Shown here one piece after another: positions 32,066 through 44,394 of a DNA stretch of 64,000 bases. The stretch's first letter is position 1. Each line of letters opens with the position of its first letter. The notes beneath the pieces are model-generated. The model searched no databases. It was given only the letters and a program-made list of their open reading frames with translations, and had not been told where the DNA came from. The stretch is from assembly GCA_038373865.1 (NCBI GenBank), contig JAXGGA010001151.1, positions 62,001 to 126,000 of the forward strand, in the 5' to 3' direction. The position numbers were made by a program, and so were the translations under genes. The stretch is from Uloborus plumipes (lineage: Eukaryota > Arthropoda > Arachnida > Araneae > Uloboridae).

Positions 32066-32884
32066 AGAACCCTTCTTTTCCATGTCCCGAAAATAAACTT
32101 ATAAAGTGGCGGAAAATGAATGTAATTCGAGTATTCTTTGCGAAAATAAAGATGTTTAACATCGAACAAAACCCATCTCAGCCAAAAGAAACCAATGGCA
32201 TTATCCATTACACTCAAAAAAAAAAAAAAAAAGAGTTTCTCTTCACAAGCAGTAACAATAAATTTCGCTTCTCAGAAATGCTTTGTTCAGATTTTCGCTG
32301 AGAGAGTGCAAACCGTGTCAAAGCATGCGCTATTAATTCCAGTAATCTTTTTTTTTTTTTGAGTGCCTTGTGAATTCCATTATTAACCGGGTGACGTCGA
32401 TTTTCCAGACGGGTGCCAACAAAAATGTGCGTCGGGGTTAATTCCGTTAAAATGCCGCCCTTGTCGTCTATTATTCAAACTCCGTGCTTTTGCTTTTTTT
32501 TGCGGTCAAATTTCAAACATTTACAGCGCCATTAAAAATTGTAGCATTTGTCACATGATAGTAAAAACACTTTTGGCGATATACGAAATTATTTTTTAGA
32601 AATTAGGAGAGCTTTAATATAATTCAACTTCGCAGAGATGGCCTATGACTCCTCCTTTTTTCAGGATTGTCCATTTTTAGGAAGGGGTGATACGCAGATG
32701 AAAATTGAGGAATGGGATTCACAATGGATGGGGGAATTTGAATGGGTAGAAATTCTACCTATTTTAAGGAATGGACTCGTTTTCTCATTTGATTGACACC
32801 GGCCATCTCGTCGCGGTTGAATTATAGTTTTGCATCAGATTTCATGGGGGTTTAAAGTTAAAATAATCAAATTATAGTTTTAAA
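32066..32884. other. Unassigned
   Basis: A run of A at 32218-32232 and T at 32348-32360; otherwise no recognised feature. Confidence 0.4.
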
Positions 32885-33295
32885 AAACTAAAAAAAAACG
32901 CTTTTAGAATTAATCAAACTATATTTGATGATACTCTAGCGGATTTCCCTCTGATTTTCAACATTATTGAATATCGCTAAATTTACATGCACTCATAATA
33001 CATCAACATGTAATGTAGTTTAGCCTTTAGTATTAATAATAGTATTGGAAATATTGCTTTTATATTTGCGAAAAATGCGAATTTTATCTTTTATTCAGAG
33101 TTACATGCAAACAACTGAACCACTTAAAACACATCAACCTGTAATGTAGTTTAGTATTAACAATAGTATTAAATGTATTACTTTTACGTTTGTAAAGAAC
33201 GCGAATTTTATCTTTTATTCAGAGTCACATACATACTGATAAACAAACAAACAAATCCTTTATGTGAAGCTAATGAAAGCATATTAAAAAACTGC
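32885..33295 (-). repeat. Family A dispersed repeat, copies 5a and 5b in tandem
   Basis: The module TTTAGTATTAATAATAGTAT ... TTTTATCTTTTATTCAGAGT occurs twice, at about 33010-33105 and 33130-33230, inside one set of outer edges. This looks like an internal duplication or one copy inserted in another. Confidence 0.75.
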
Positions 33296-34600
33296 CCAAT
33301 CCCAGTGAATGAACACCTCTACAGTGCAAAAAAAAAAAAAAAAAATGTGCATTTTAGAGTTTAAACTGGAAACTCGGGTGAAAAAGGAACACCCTGTTTC
33401 GTTCAAGCAGTATGCTATAATTATTGTCCTTTTGATGCATAAACATGATAATAGTATTATTCCAAACAAGGGGTTAGTACTTTAAGTAATTATGTCGTGA
33501 AAAATGAATCTAATGTAGATTTCAACTTTAGAGGAAATTACATTAATTCTTAGTGTAAATGTTTAAACTGTAAATTGGCATTTTGACTGTAACAATGAGC
33601 ATCGTCTCAAAGGAAATTCGAAACATTTCCCTGTAACTCAGTTTTAAGAAACAAGATGTAAAACAATATGAATTAAGTGTTAGTAACAGTTATAACTCGT
33701 AAAATAAAAAAGTCTTTATTGCAGTTTAAGTGATTGTAACGGATTTTTATTTAAATATCATTGAAATACAGTCTATGCCTACTTAGCCATTTTGTCACTA
33801 AAAATACTCTAATAAGCTAGATATTCCATTATCCGGGATCTAAATAATACACTACGACGTTTCGGTACATTGAAAATGTATTGTATTAAGCACGACATTC
33901 TTTTAACCGAAATTCTAATTCGCTTGTTTGACTGTATGTTTCAAAACATTTCTTTGTACGTTTCATGTCCACCTAAAAAAAGTCTCCAATAAAAACATCA
34001 CCGTGTCGTACTTTCATTTTTTAACTTTAATAAGTTGAATTTTTTTAATAAGGTTTCTTTTAAATATAATAATTGGTTACAGGAAAAGTCAGTGTACTAT
34101 AGAAATGTTATGCATTTAATTTATTTTATTTATTTTCTGCTTTTATTGTTTATTTATTTCATTTTTCAGCAATCAAGATTACTTATTGTCTTCGTTTTTG
34201 GTTTTAATGTCGAATCCATTCGTTTGTGATTGGTTGATAGAACGAAAACGTATATGGGTCATTTTCACCATATGCTTACATTTCAGAATTTTTAAGTAAT
34301 TTTTTAAACTTGCTATTTTCTTTTAGAATCACTAACAGATGTTTTGCCACATATTTTAGGTGTGTGAAAAGTAATTGGTTGTACACTTTGATGCATAATT
34401 AAGCATTCAAATGCTGTTGTAAAACTTTAAAGTTTCAAGGAAAGTGTTCGTCCGTTACCATACAAAATCAATATGAAATCTCACTTTTAAACTATATCAT
34501 AGCTCCTAGAACCAACTTCATTTGAAATTATTTGCGTCCCTGAAGCTTAAAACTATGTTTGTTATTATTAAAGTATTGATCAAAGACTACGGTGACGGTC
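33296..34600. other. Unassigned
   Basis: AT-rich sequence with poly-A near 33328. Frames such as 34035-34229 (+) are hydrophobic and low complexity, without a recognised domain. GTCCGTTACCAT at 34450 may be an outlying copy of the motif field that follows. Confidence 0.35.
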
Positions 34601-34609
34601 CTGACATTT

Positions 34610-36527
34610 GGTAACGGATTTGACCAGTAACGGACTTGACATTTCAACCAAAATGTCAAATGATGGCTAGGTTGTCGAATTTAAAAATGGAACAACAATA
34701 TGTATTTTCTTAGAGTTGTATAATAAACAATATTTTGGGGTAAAAGTTGAGAAAATAAAAATTAGTACTAAAATCTTTGATAACAGACTTGACAAAGAAT
34801 AAAAATACGCACCTGGAAGAAATCTTGTGCGAAACGTCACAGCAATACTTCTCGACTCAGGAAAACAAAATGGTACGAAATAGTTGCGTCACTAGTTTGT
34901 TAAGTTAACTGAATACGTGTTACTATCTTTTGACTGCAATAAATACCTCTTTTAGCTAAAATAATCTTAGGGTAACGGACTTGACAAGAACTGCCGGACA
35001 AAATATATTCATACATTTCTTAATGAAAAAAATTACTATTGTCAATATTTATCAAGAATATCATGTACTAATAGTCAATATATAAAAATAATTTGTTGTA
35101 TATGAGCCAATATTTTGAAAAGTACCAATTTGAAGTTGGAGTTTTCTGATTAAAAAATTTTTTTGTAGAAAAAATTAATGCTGGATTCTAAGTGTAAATT
35201 GGGTCTAAATGCAAGAAAATAAAAGGGGGAGGTCAAGGAAGTTAGTTACCCCCTCCTTAGATTACCCACTTTTAAGCCGTTACAGATCTGATGAGCGTTA
35301 CAGATCTGATGTTAATATGAGCTACATATCTGAGTTAATGCTTTCAGTCTTCATTAACATCTCTAAAAATGATATCACTTCCTTGCATTTTTAACATAGA
35401 ATTAAGATAATTATATTAAAATATATATATTAGGCTAAAAAATCAATTTTTTTTATAAAAAAGAATTTCTTGGAAATAAAAAAGAGCGATGAGGTTTTTA
35501 GATAAAATAAATTATGAGATTACCAAATCCAAGCTAATGAAACATTTGTTTTATTTTGAAAAACACACAACTTCAACTTTTTCAACACACAACTCCGCTG
35601 CTTGCTTTTCTTTAATTAGTTACAGGAAATTTAATTTCTTGATTAGAAATTTAAATTTAGCATGCTAGTTATTATCTAGTTATTTAGCGAAGTTATGAGA
35701 AATTGAAGCACCAAAAAAATAAATAAATGAAATATTAATAATTAATTAACTTCATTTCTGCAGTGTCAATTTTTTCTTATTTTACTAACTTTTATTGTCA
35801 GGTCATACAAACCGCAAATGAAGCAATTGTGCTAAAACTCATTGATTTTCATTTTTTAAGAACAAAAATATTCAATATATGGCTAAACCTGTGATTTTTG
35901 CTTTTTAATAATTCTGAAACGTGAGAGTTAGTTCGGTAACATATTCGCTGTTTTTCAATGTTACCGCTCTGACTGTTACCGATCTGACAAACTGACAAAG
36001 TTTTTTTTTTATTTCCGAGTCGATTGCGCTAAACCAAAATCAAGCACCTGGTTTTTTTCACTTGCAATATAGGACTGTACTTACATATAAAATAACTTTT
36101 AAAATAATAAAAACTGCGAATTTTAGCTCGTGTTACCGAGCTGATAACTTAAATGACACACATTTTATAAATCACTTTTAAAAATCTTACCTGCAATTTT
36201 GATGCAAAAATGCAAATTTTTAATTACGATGTGATAAAACACATTAGGTACTCAGTATCACGTGATATCGGTGCAGGAAATGATTTTGGGTGCCTAATTA
36301 TAGATCGGAAGTTATTGTTACCGCTCTGACGCGGAACTGAGGGACACGCCTATTTCGCATTCCCTAGAAAATCAGAAATCGATTAAAACAAAAATGATGT
36401 AAAATATTAACAAAGGGGTAAAAATAGAATCGTTTTTTGTGCAAGTGTGTTTTTTGGAAAGTTAGAAAGTGCGCTTAAGCTGTTAGCATGCTAAGCTTTG
36501 CTACTGGGGACACGTTACCGACCTGAT
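34610..36527 (+). mobile_element. Field of 14-bp GTTACCGATCTGAC motifs (putative motif-rich transposon)
   Basis: Eleven direct copies of GT(T/A)AC(C/G/A)GA(T/C)(C/T)TGA(C/T)-like words lie at 34611, 34627, 34781, 34972, 35279, 35297, 35960, 35975, 36132, 36317 and 36514. The left group reads GTAACGGACTTGAC and the right group GTTACCGATCTGAC. They are unevenly spaced in AT-rich DNA, so this is not a tandem satellite. By analogy with 4710-5997 and 15866-17571 it is probably a transposon with iterated terminal motifs, but I could not fix its ends or find coding sequence. Confidence 0.5.
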
Positions 36528-37266
36528 TTTTGATGTATAAAACAAATATTTTCTGAAGAAAAAAAAATTTTTTTTGCTGATATTATTAGATGAAATGAAA
36601 GCAAAACCTTGTCCTTTCTTTGGAAAATTATTTTTTTAACTAGTTATTGAAATATTAGTGAAAATTCACTTGGGACTCAAATTGGCACTTTTCTAAATAT
36701 TAGCTCTTATACTTTTTTATACAATTAAGTATATTAGAAAAACAGTTGAACTTGCGAAAATTGGAAATGGACAAGCGTTTCTGCCTTGATTCTTATTTTT
36801 AAAGACTTATATAAAAATAAATAAATTTCAATAATTTTTTGAGTGATACAATTTTTTGGGGGTATTTCTTGCAGAAAAAAATTGTTCGCATTGAATTTAA
36901 AATATAAGTTATGCTTCAAAATCGTCTTTTTAACCTCCGGACAGCAAATGTAAGCAAATTTTGAAAATAACCCATATATATTTAAGTGGTATTTAAAAAG
37001 CATAGCTGGCAATTTTGAGTCAAGTCAGAGATAAAAAAAAATTGGAGTTGCCCAAGAAATTCGGTTATCTCTGTCAAAATTTTAGAGTTAAAAATAATGA
37101 AGAAATTGATCCAAAAAAAACAAATCAATCTTTGAAATATTGGCCAAAAATATATATTTGACTGAAAAGTTCGGTGTCAATTGAATCGTCGAATGAATAT
37201 ACTCATGTACGAGCATTAAAAGCAACACTCATAAAATGGAGAGCATTTTAGACATCATCTTATACA
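36528..37266. other. Unassigned
   Basis: No repeat or gene is recognised. The frame 36734-37012 (-) is AT-rich and without motif. Confidence 0.4.
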
Positions 37267-37268
37267 TA

Positions 37269-37918
37269 CAGGGTGTCCACTCCAATCGTGGACCAATAGC
37301 TAATTTCTAAACCGTTAGAGATAAGCATATAGTTTATTTAGGAAAAAATCTCCAAATTACGAAAGGAATTTTGGGTCTATTCAATGTTTTTCAAAAAATC
37401 AAATTTTGAAAGAGTTACGAAATTTAAATTTTTATACAGTCCCCCAGTCCTATCAATCATATTTAGTAAAACATTCTTGACACTGTAACGTTTAAAACTA
37501 AAAAAAAATCACTCTTCTACGACAAAAATTGACCGAGTTATGACGTTTTGAAAAATCAAGATTTTGAAGGATTTCGCATTCGGTCCCTAAAGCGATCTCT
37601 CGATGACGTCATAAAACAATGCAAAATCTTGATTTTTCAAAACGTCATAACTCGGTCAATTTTTGTCGTAGAAGAGTGATTTTTTTTAGTTTTAAATGTT
37701 ACAGTGTTAAGAATGTTTTACTAAATATGATTGATAGGACTGGGGGGCTGTATAAAAATTTAAATTTCGTAACTCTTTCAAAATTTGATTTTTTGAAAAA
37801 CATTGAATAGACCCAAAATTCCTTTCGTAATTTGGAGATTTTTTCCTAAATAAACTATATGTTTATCTCTAACGGTTTAGAAATTAGCTATTTGTCCACG
37901 ATTGGAGTGGACACCCTG
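37269..37918. mobile_element. Near-complete palindromic MITE, copy 2
   Basis: Ends and arms are as in 29435-30085, with TA at 37267-37268 and 37919-37920. The central loop is in the opposite orientation (CTCTCGATGACGTCATAAAA here), so the two copies are inverted relative to each other. Length differs by about one base. Confidence 0.9.
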
Positions 37919-37920
37919 TA

Positions 37921-38415
37921 TAAACATGTGGCAAACGTGTAGAAATTGAATGTGCAACTGCAATAAAAGTGAAGGTTTCATTGGCGTATGTGATCTAAAA
38001 TTACGTAAAACTGTAAGGAACGTGTATAAAGAACAAAAATGAGAATAGTGCCTTGGAGTAAGCAAGAAAACAATTCAAACATTTACACCCCTAGTTTGCA
38101 TCGAATCAAAATGTTTTACTGTGATTAATCTTATAAATATTCGTGATTCTAATATCATTCTGTGGAATTATTCGTAAAATATCACTAATAGTGCAAATTG
38201 AAAAATAATTTTTTTTTGCCGAGTTTTCACTAACTTGATTGACGCTGATATACGATAAAAAAAGTTGGGGAAAGACCCCCCCTTTGGAATCACCCACCCC
38301 CCTCGAATGCAACCACAAGAGGAGGTTAGCAACTAATCTCTCCTCAGAGCCTACATGCAGAATTAGAATCCGCTACGCCACGCCATTTTTGAGTTCTATA
38401 AGATACATACATACG
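37921..38415. other. Unassigned
   Basis: No recognised repeat or gene. A CCCCC-rich patch lies at 38276-38300. Confidence 0.35.
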
Positions 38416-38765
38416 GACATGTGCTGCAATCTGTTAATAACGAATTTAAACATTGTAAGTGTAAAGTGTCCTTGTAAAGTGTGTTCTGTAGTAGATTTAA
38501 TATGATCTTTATCAAAAATTACATCATTCACAATCTCGAGAAAAAAAGCTTAGTTTTCAAAGTTATTTCCAGCTTTCCAGTTTATGGTAGGCGGAAAAAA
38601 ATTTAGTGAAAAAAGTATGTACCCTCTGGGGTCTATCGTCACTTTTAAGGGACGATTTTTCTTTCCTTAATAAAAAATTATTTTTTCATAATATTTTTTT
38701 AATCATTTTTCCTGTCCATTAAATACTGTCTGTAACCAGTATACAAAATGTCAGGCATTAATGGG
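38416..38765 (-). mobile_element. piggyBac-type MITE, copy 2, truncated
   Basis: The right edge GTCAGGCATTAATGGG is followed by TTAA (38766-38769), matching the 5' end of the family on the minus strand. Homology with copies 1 and 3 runs leftward to about 38416 (GTGCTGCAATCTGTTAATAA) and stops, so one terminus is missing. Confidence 0.75.
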
Positions 38766-38769
38766 TTAA

Positions 38770-38836
38770 AAGAACGTGAATTTATCTTTCATTCAGAGTT
38801 ACATACATGCATACGTATATGTATACATACGTGTAA

Positions 38837-38881
<45 letters not shown>

Positions 38882-38935
38882 GAAATGAAAACCAAATTTC
38901 TTCCCAATTGAAAGTTTCTCTCTCTCTCTCTCTCT
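38770..38935. repeat. Family A fragment, poly-A tract and (CT)n
   Basis: AAGAACGTGAATTTATCTTT (complement of family A) runs to CATACGTATATGTATAC, then about 40 A at 38841-38880, then a CT run at 38916-38935. The family A copy is cut by the simple repeat. Confidence 0.7.
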
Positions 38936-39515
38936 GTTTTTTGTCAAAACCGATCACCTATCAAACACGCAAGTCTTTACTCAAACAAAATATCATCTAC
39001 GAATCGTAAGCATTATCCCCATAATTGGCTGCGAAACATAAGGTAGACATGGAGATGTAGTGTCCGGTCCACTTATCACAAATGGATGCATTACCTGATG
39101 CCACTCGTGTTTCGCGCAGCGTATCCAGAGGTGGGCAGAGGGCAATCGAAGCTTATCAGCAGTCGTTGAGAGGTGATGTTTGAAACCATTGATCGACCCC
39201 GTTGTTAATAAATCGGCTTTATTTCACTTTGACCGCTTTCGACCTTGGGCCGCGAAGTGAAATTGTAGTGGTTTTCGTGAATAAGCGAAAGCGTTCGATG
39301 AAAGGGCTGAAAACACTTGTTGCCAGAACATTGTTTCGAGGAGGAGTACTTGGGATTTACCACTAGATTGCAGAAAGGCCCTTGATAACAAAGATACGTA
39401 CGTAGTCGATTTAAAAAACATACTTTTAAGAATACATAGTCGATTTAAAAAAAATACTTTTAATAATTGGTTTGCTTGCAAAAAACGACATTACTCTTTC
39501 CGTTCCCCTAATAAT
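38936..39515. other. Unassigned, locally less AT-rich
   Basis: 39040-39380 is visibly more GC-rich than its surroundings and shows no match elsewhere in the window. The frame 39224-39481 (-) has no recognised domain. It could be unique host sequence. Confidence 0.35.
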
Positions 39516-39519
39516 TTAA

Positions 39520-40038
39520 CCCATTAATGCCTGACATTTTTTTCTATAAAAAGGTATTTTGTACACTGGTTACAAACAGTGTTTAATGGACAGGAAAAAT
39601 AATAAAATAAATATTATGTGAAAAATATTTTTTTTTTATTAAGGAAAGAAAAGTCGTCCTTTAAAAGTTACGATAGACCCCAGAGGGTACATACTTTTTC
39701 TACTAAAATTTTTATCTGCCAACGATATAATATTTAAAAAGACATTTTATAAGAAGAAATAAAGTCAGCAATTAACATAAACTGGGAAGCTGGGAATAAC
39801 TTTGAAAACTGAGCTTTTTTCCTTGAGATTGTGAACGATGTGATTTTTGATAAAGATCATATTAAAACTGCTACAGAACACACTTTAAAATGGTTACATG
39901 CTGCAATCTGTTAATAACGAATTGAAATAATACCAAGGTCCTCATTGAACACTATTATTTGGTTGAAATGCTTATTTTCGGGAAATTCAGACCCCTTTTT
40001 TGGACCGTCATTAAAAAGGGACGCTAGGCATTAATGGG
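39520..40038 (+). mobile_element. piggyBac-type MITE, copy 3 (complete)
   Basis: CCCATTAATGCCTGACATTT and the complement of GGCATTAATGGG close the element between perfect TTAA at 39516-39519 and 40039-40042. This is the cleanest copy and defines the family at 519 bp. No coding capacity. Confidence 0.9.
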
Positions 40039-40043
40039 TTAAG

Positions 40044-40545
40044 TGTACGTAGGAATTAGTTTCAGCTTTCAACCTACTTTCAACCTATTCTTCGAGCCTC
40101 AATTGATACTTCAATTGATGCATCAGTCATTAAACAAATTCAGCCGCGTCGGCTTGTTTCCCTTTAATATTTCCCCTTCAAGATTTCAAATACCAAATCT
40201 TTAACACATGTTTTATATGCATGTACCTGTCAATGTATTGGATTCTCTAACCGCTCTCCCCAGCTCATTGACACGCAATGTCGGTGCAAAATTTTAAACA
40301 TGTTGGAAATTAAACTTGTAATTTAAGCTTACGTAAGAATTCGTTTCAATTTAGTTTCAACTTTCAGCTGCAAACACGTTCTACGAGCCTCAATTGATAC
40401 TTTAATTAATTCATCAGTCATTAAACAAATTGAGTCGCGTCGGCTTGTTCCCTTTCAACGTTTTTCCCCGAAGATTTTTAAACACCGAATCTTTACATCA
40501 GTCTTATTATCATTGCATCGGGTTTTCTAATCGATCTCCGCACCA
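40044..40545 (+). repeat. Direct duplication of about 215 bp
   Basis: CCTCAATTGATACTTCAATT, ATCAGTCATTAAACAAATT and GTCGGCTTGTT appear in order at 40090-40160 and at 40385-40450, with related flanks on both sides. The units start near 40044 and 40329. Divergence is moderate, so the duplication is old. The frame 40430-40654 (+) spans the second unit and is not preserved in the first. Confidence 0.65.
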
Positions 40546-41062
40546 CATACCCAGATACGTACCGCAGTTGACGATATCAAATAACGGTGGAATTAAACCA
40601 ACTTTCGGCGGAAAATCTCCTGGCCCAATGTTTGAGCAGAAAACGAATGAATAGAGAGGACGAATAGAATCCCTTCAAGCGATAATGGACTTTTGGGGTC
40701 GATAGGAGAAGTTCGCTTCGTCACGATATTCAGTTGGAGTATCTGTTGTTGTGGTTTTTGATTCCACCCCAGTCGATGTTAAACTGATCAGGGATCTTTA
40801 CAATCATTTGCCAAGCCCCCCTACAACCTGCTTCGCATCTGCTATGTTATAGCTAATTTTAAACGCAACTACAGTGCTACCGTACATTATTATTCTTATT
40901 AATTCGTTTTAAACTAGTTTTATTCTTCATGTTATCTAGTCCAAAAATTACTTCCGAATAGCCTAATTATTTTGTATTAATCGTTTAGGTCTTATTCTCG
41001 GCTGTGTTATCCGGGTCCAAAACTGAAAGGTGAAATCAAAGTGCGATTATTGATTCCTATTG
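40546..41062. other. Unassigned
   Basis: No recognised feature. It borders the foldback complex. Confidence 0.35.
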
Positions 41063-41064
41063 TA

Positions 41065-42302
41065 GTCCGTGGAGTTAGTGCAAAAATATTTCACTTCCGG
41101 ATACCAGCCTGAAATTGGTTTTATTTTCTAAGACAAATAGTTGAAAAGTTATAACAATTTGAAATTTAAAATTTATAAAAAAGACAATTTATTTGTATTT
41201 TCCGACTTTGAGGTAAAAATTTCGCTGTGATGCATGCATTAAAAAAAGCTTTTCAATTTTATTACATTTAATAATAAATTAGTAGAACTACGTACTATTT
41301 ATCGGTATTTTATGTAGATATTGAATGTAACAGTTTTCCTTGTAACAGAGTTATTCTTTTTTGTATTAAAACGTGCATTTTTTCCGTATTTCTTTATATA
41401 ATTAAAATGCAATCATTTTTGACACAATTATTGGTGACGATATTATTAGTTACATCTCAGCTTCTTTTGGAGCTTTGGCTCTGCTTGTTTCTGCATTGCA
41501 ACATCTGTTACATTCAATATCTACATAAAATACCAAATAATAAATCTACTAAGTTATTCTTAAATGTAATAAAATTGGAAAGTTTTTTTTATAATGCGTG
41601 CATCACAGTGACATTTTTACCTCAAAGTCATTTCAATACAAAATAATTGTCTTTTTTATACATTTTTAATTTAAAATTGTTATAACTTTTCAACTATTTG
41701 TCTTAGAAAATTAAACCAAGCACTGTAAAATTTAAACCAAGCACTATAAAATAACTCTTTTAAAGCGTTTAAACAGTTACATGAGCGCATTTACCTGTAA
41801 AAGCGGCCATTTTGATGACGTCATCACAGGTGGACCCTTGACCTCAAAAAGAATTAAATCTTTCTAAATGAATCTTTTAAAGAGCGTTCAGATTATATAG
41901 TTGAATTTTTAAATATTTAATTCTATGATGGAGTTTTAGGGGGAGTTAAACAAACGTATTTACCTGTAAAAGCGGCCATTTTGATGACGTCATTCCAGGT
42001 GGGCCCTTGATCTCAGAAAGAAAAATTAAATATTTCTAAATAGCTCTTTCAAAGAGCTTTCAGATGGGATGTTTGAGTTTTGCAATATTTTAATCTATGA
42101 TGGATTTTTAAGCAATTAAACGAACGTATTTACCTGTAAAAGCGGCCATCTCGATGACGTCATCACGGGAGTTCATGACTCCTGATCAAGTGTCTTCCGG
42201 CGGTTTTTTGTTCTTATATATGTACATAAGCTCTGTACCAAATTTCACACTGGTATAAGGAAGTGAAATATTTCGGCTGTTTTTGTCGCTAACTCCACAG
42301 AC
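41065..42302. mobile_element. Foldback element F1 (shorter, asymmetric)
   Basis: The left end GTCCGTGGAGTTAGTGCAAA and the complement of the right end (GTCTGTGGAGTTAGCGAC) are inverted, with TA at 41063-41064 and 42303-42304. An internal inverted pair (about 41112-41330 against 41510-41740) is followed on the right side only by three ~170-bp tandem units. It is therefore a deletion form of F2 that lost the left array. Confidence 0.8.
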
Positions 42303-42409
42303 TAGTCCGTGGAGTTAGTGCAAAAATATTTCACTTCCGGATACCAGCCTGAAATTTTATGTGGGGCTTATATTCACATAGGAGGGAAAAAAAGGAGACA
42401 ATTGATCGG

Positions 42410-43340
42410 AGGTCAAGGTCATTCTGTGATGACGTTATCAAAATGGCCGCTTTTACAGGTAAATACGTTTGTTTAACTCCCCCTGAAACTCCTCCATAGA
42501 TTGAAATATTGCAAAACTCAAATATATCATCTAAAAGCTCTTTAAAAGAGCTATTTTAAAAGATTTAATTTTTTTTCTAAGGTCAAGAGCCCACTTGTGA
42601 TGCCGTCATCAAAATGGCCGCTTTTACAGGTAAATACGTTTGTTAAACTCCCCCTAAAACTCCATCATAGATTCAAATATTGCAAAACTCAAATATATCA
42701 TCTGAAAGTTCTTTAAAAGAGCTATTTAGAAAGAATATAATTTTTCTTTCTGAGGTCAAGGTCCCACCTGTAATGACGTCATCAAAATGGCCGTTTTTAC
42801 AGGTAAATACGTTTGTTTAACTCCCCCTAAAACTCGGTCATAGATTTAAATATTTCAAAACTCAAGTATTTAATCTGAAAACGCTTTAAAAAATCTATTT
42901 AGAAAAATTCAATTTTTCTTTCTGAGGTCAAGGGCCCACCTGTGATGATGTCATCAAAATGGCCACTTTTACAGGTAAATACGTTCGTTTCACTGCTTAA
43001 AACTCCATCATAGATTAAAATATTGCAAAACTCAACTATATCATCTGAAAGCTCTTTAAAAGAGCTATTTAGAAAAATTTAATTATTCCTTATAAGGTCA
43101 AGGGCCCACCTGTGATGATGTCATCAAAATGGCCACTTTTACAGCTAAATACGTTTGTTTTACTGCTTAAAACTCCATCATAGATCAAATTAATGAAAAA
43201 CTCAAAGACATCATCTGAAAGCTCTTTAAAAGAGATATTTAGAAAGATTTAATTATTCTTTCTAAGGTCAAGGGCCCACCTGTGTTGACGTCATTAAAAT
43301 GGCCGCTTTTACAGGTAAATGCGCTCATGTAAGTGTTTAA
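42410..43340 (+). repeat. Tandem array, ~170-bp unit, six copies
   Basis: Each unit contains ATCAAAATGGCCGCTTTTAC, then AGGTAAATACG and a CTTTAAAAGAGCTATTT region. ATCAAAATGGCC starts at about 42438, 42607, 42780, 42953, 43123 and 43292, giving a period of 169-173. Several units keep the palindrome TGACGTCA. The array at 44395-45110 is its inverted counterpart. Confidence 0.9.
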
Positions 43341-44394
43341 AACTCCATCATAGATTTAAATATTGCAAAACTGAAATATATCACCCGAAAGTGGTTTAAA
43401 AGATCTATTTAAAAGTGCTTGGTTTTATTTTCTAAGACAAATAGTTGAAAAGTTAAAACAATTTGAAATTGAAAATTTATAAAAAAAGACAATTTATTTG
43501 TATTTTCCAACTTTGAGGTAAAAATTTTGCTGGGATGCATGCATTAAAAAAGCTTTCCAATTTTATTACATTTAATAATAAATTAGTAGAACTACGTACT
43601 ATTTATCGGTATTTTATGTAGATATTGAATGTAACAGTTTTCCTTGTAACAGAGTTTTTCTTTTTTGTATTAAAACGTGTATTTTTTCCGTATTTCGTTT
43701 ATATAATTGAATCGTTTATTTCGAAAAGGTAACATCTCTATTTTGATCTCCTCTGTCTCTTTAGAAAATTAAACAGCGCACGGTTATATTTTTGAATGTC
43801 ATAATCAATGGTTATTTGGTAAATTATTGCAGTAATTGTGTACTTAACTAAAGGCATCTTTTCATTGATTATGACATTCAAAAATATAACCGTGCTCTGT
43901 TTAATTTTCTAAAGAGACAGAGGAGATCAAAAAAAAAAAAAAGATGTTACCTTTTCGAAATAAACGATTCAAGTAAAATGCAAGCATTTTGACACAATTA
44001 TTGGTGACGATATTATTAGTTACATCTCAGCTTCTTTTGGAGCTTTGGCTCTGCTTGTTTCTGCATTGCAACATCTGTTACATTCAATATCTACATAAAA
44101 TACCGAATAATAGTACATAGTTCTACTAATTTATTCTTAAATGTAATAAAATTGGAAAGATTTTTTTAGAATGCATGCATCCCAGCGAAATTTTTACCTC
44201 AAAGTAATTTCAATACAAAAAAAAAAAATGTCTTTTTTATACATTTTCAATTTAAAATTGTTATAACTTTTCAACTATTTGTCTTAGAAAATTAAACCAA
44301 GCACTATAAAATAGCTCTTTTAAAGCGCTTTCGGATGATATATTTCAGTTTTGCAATATTTAAATCTATGATGGAGATTTAAACAGTTACATGA

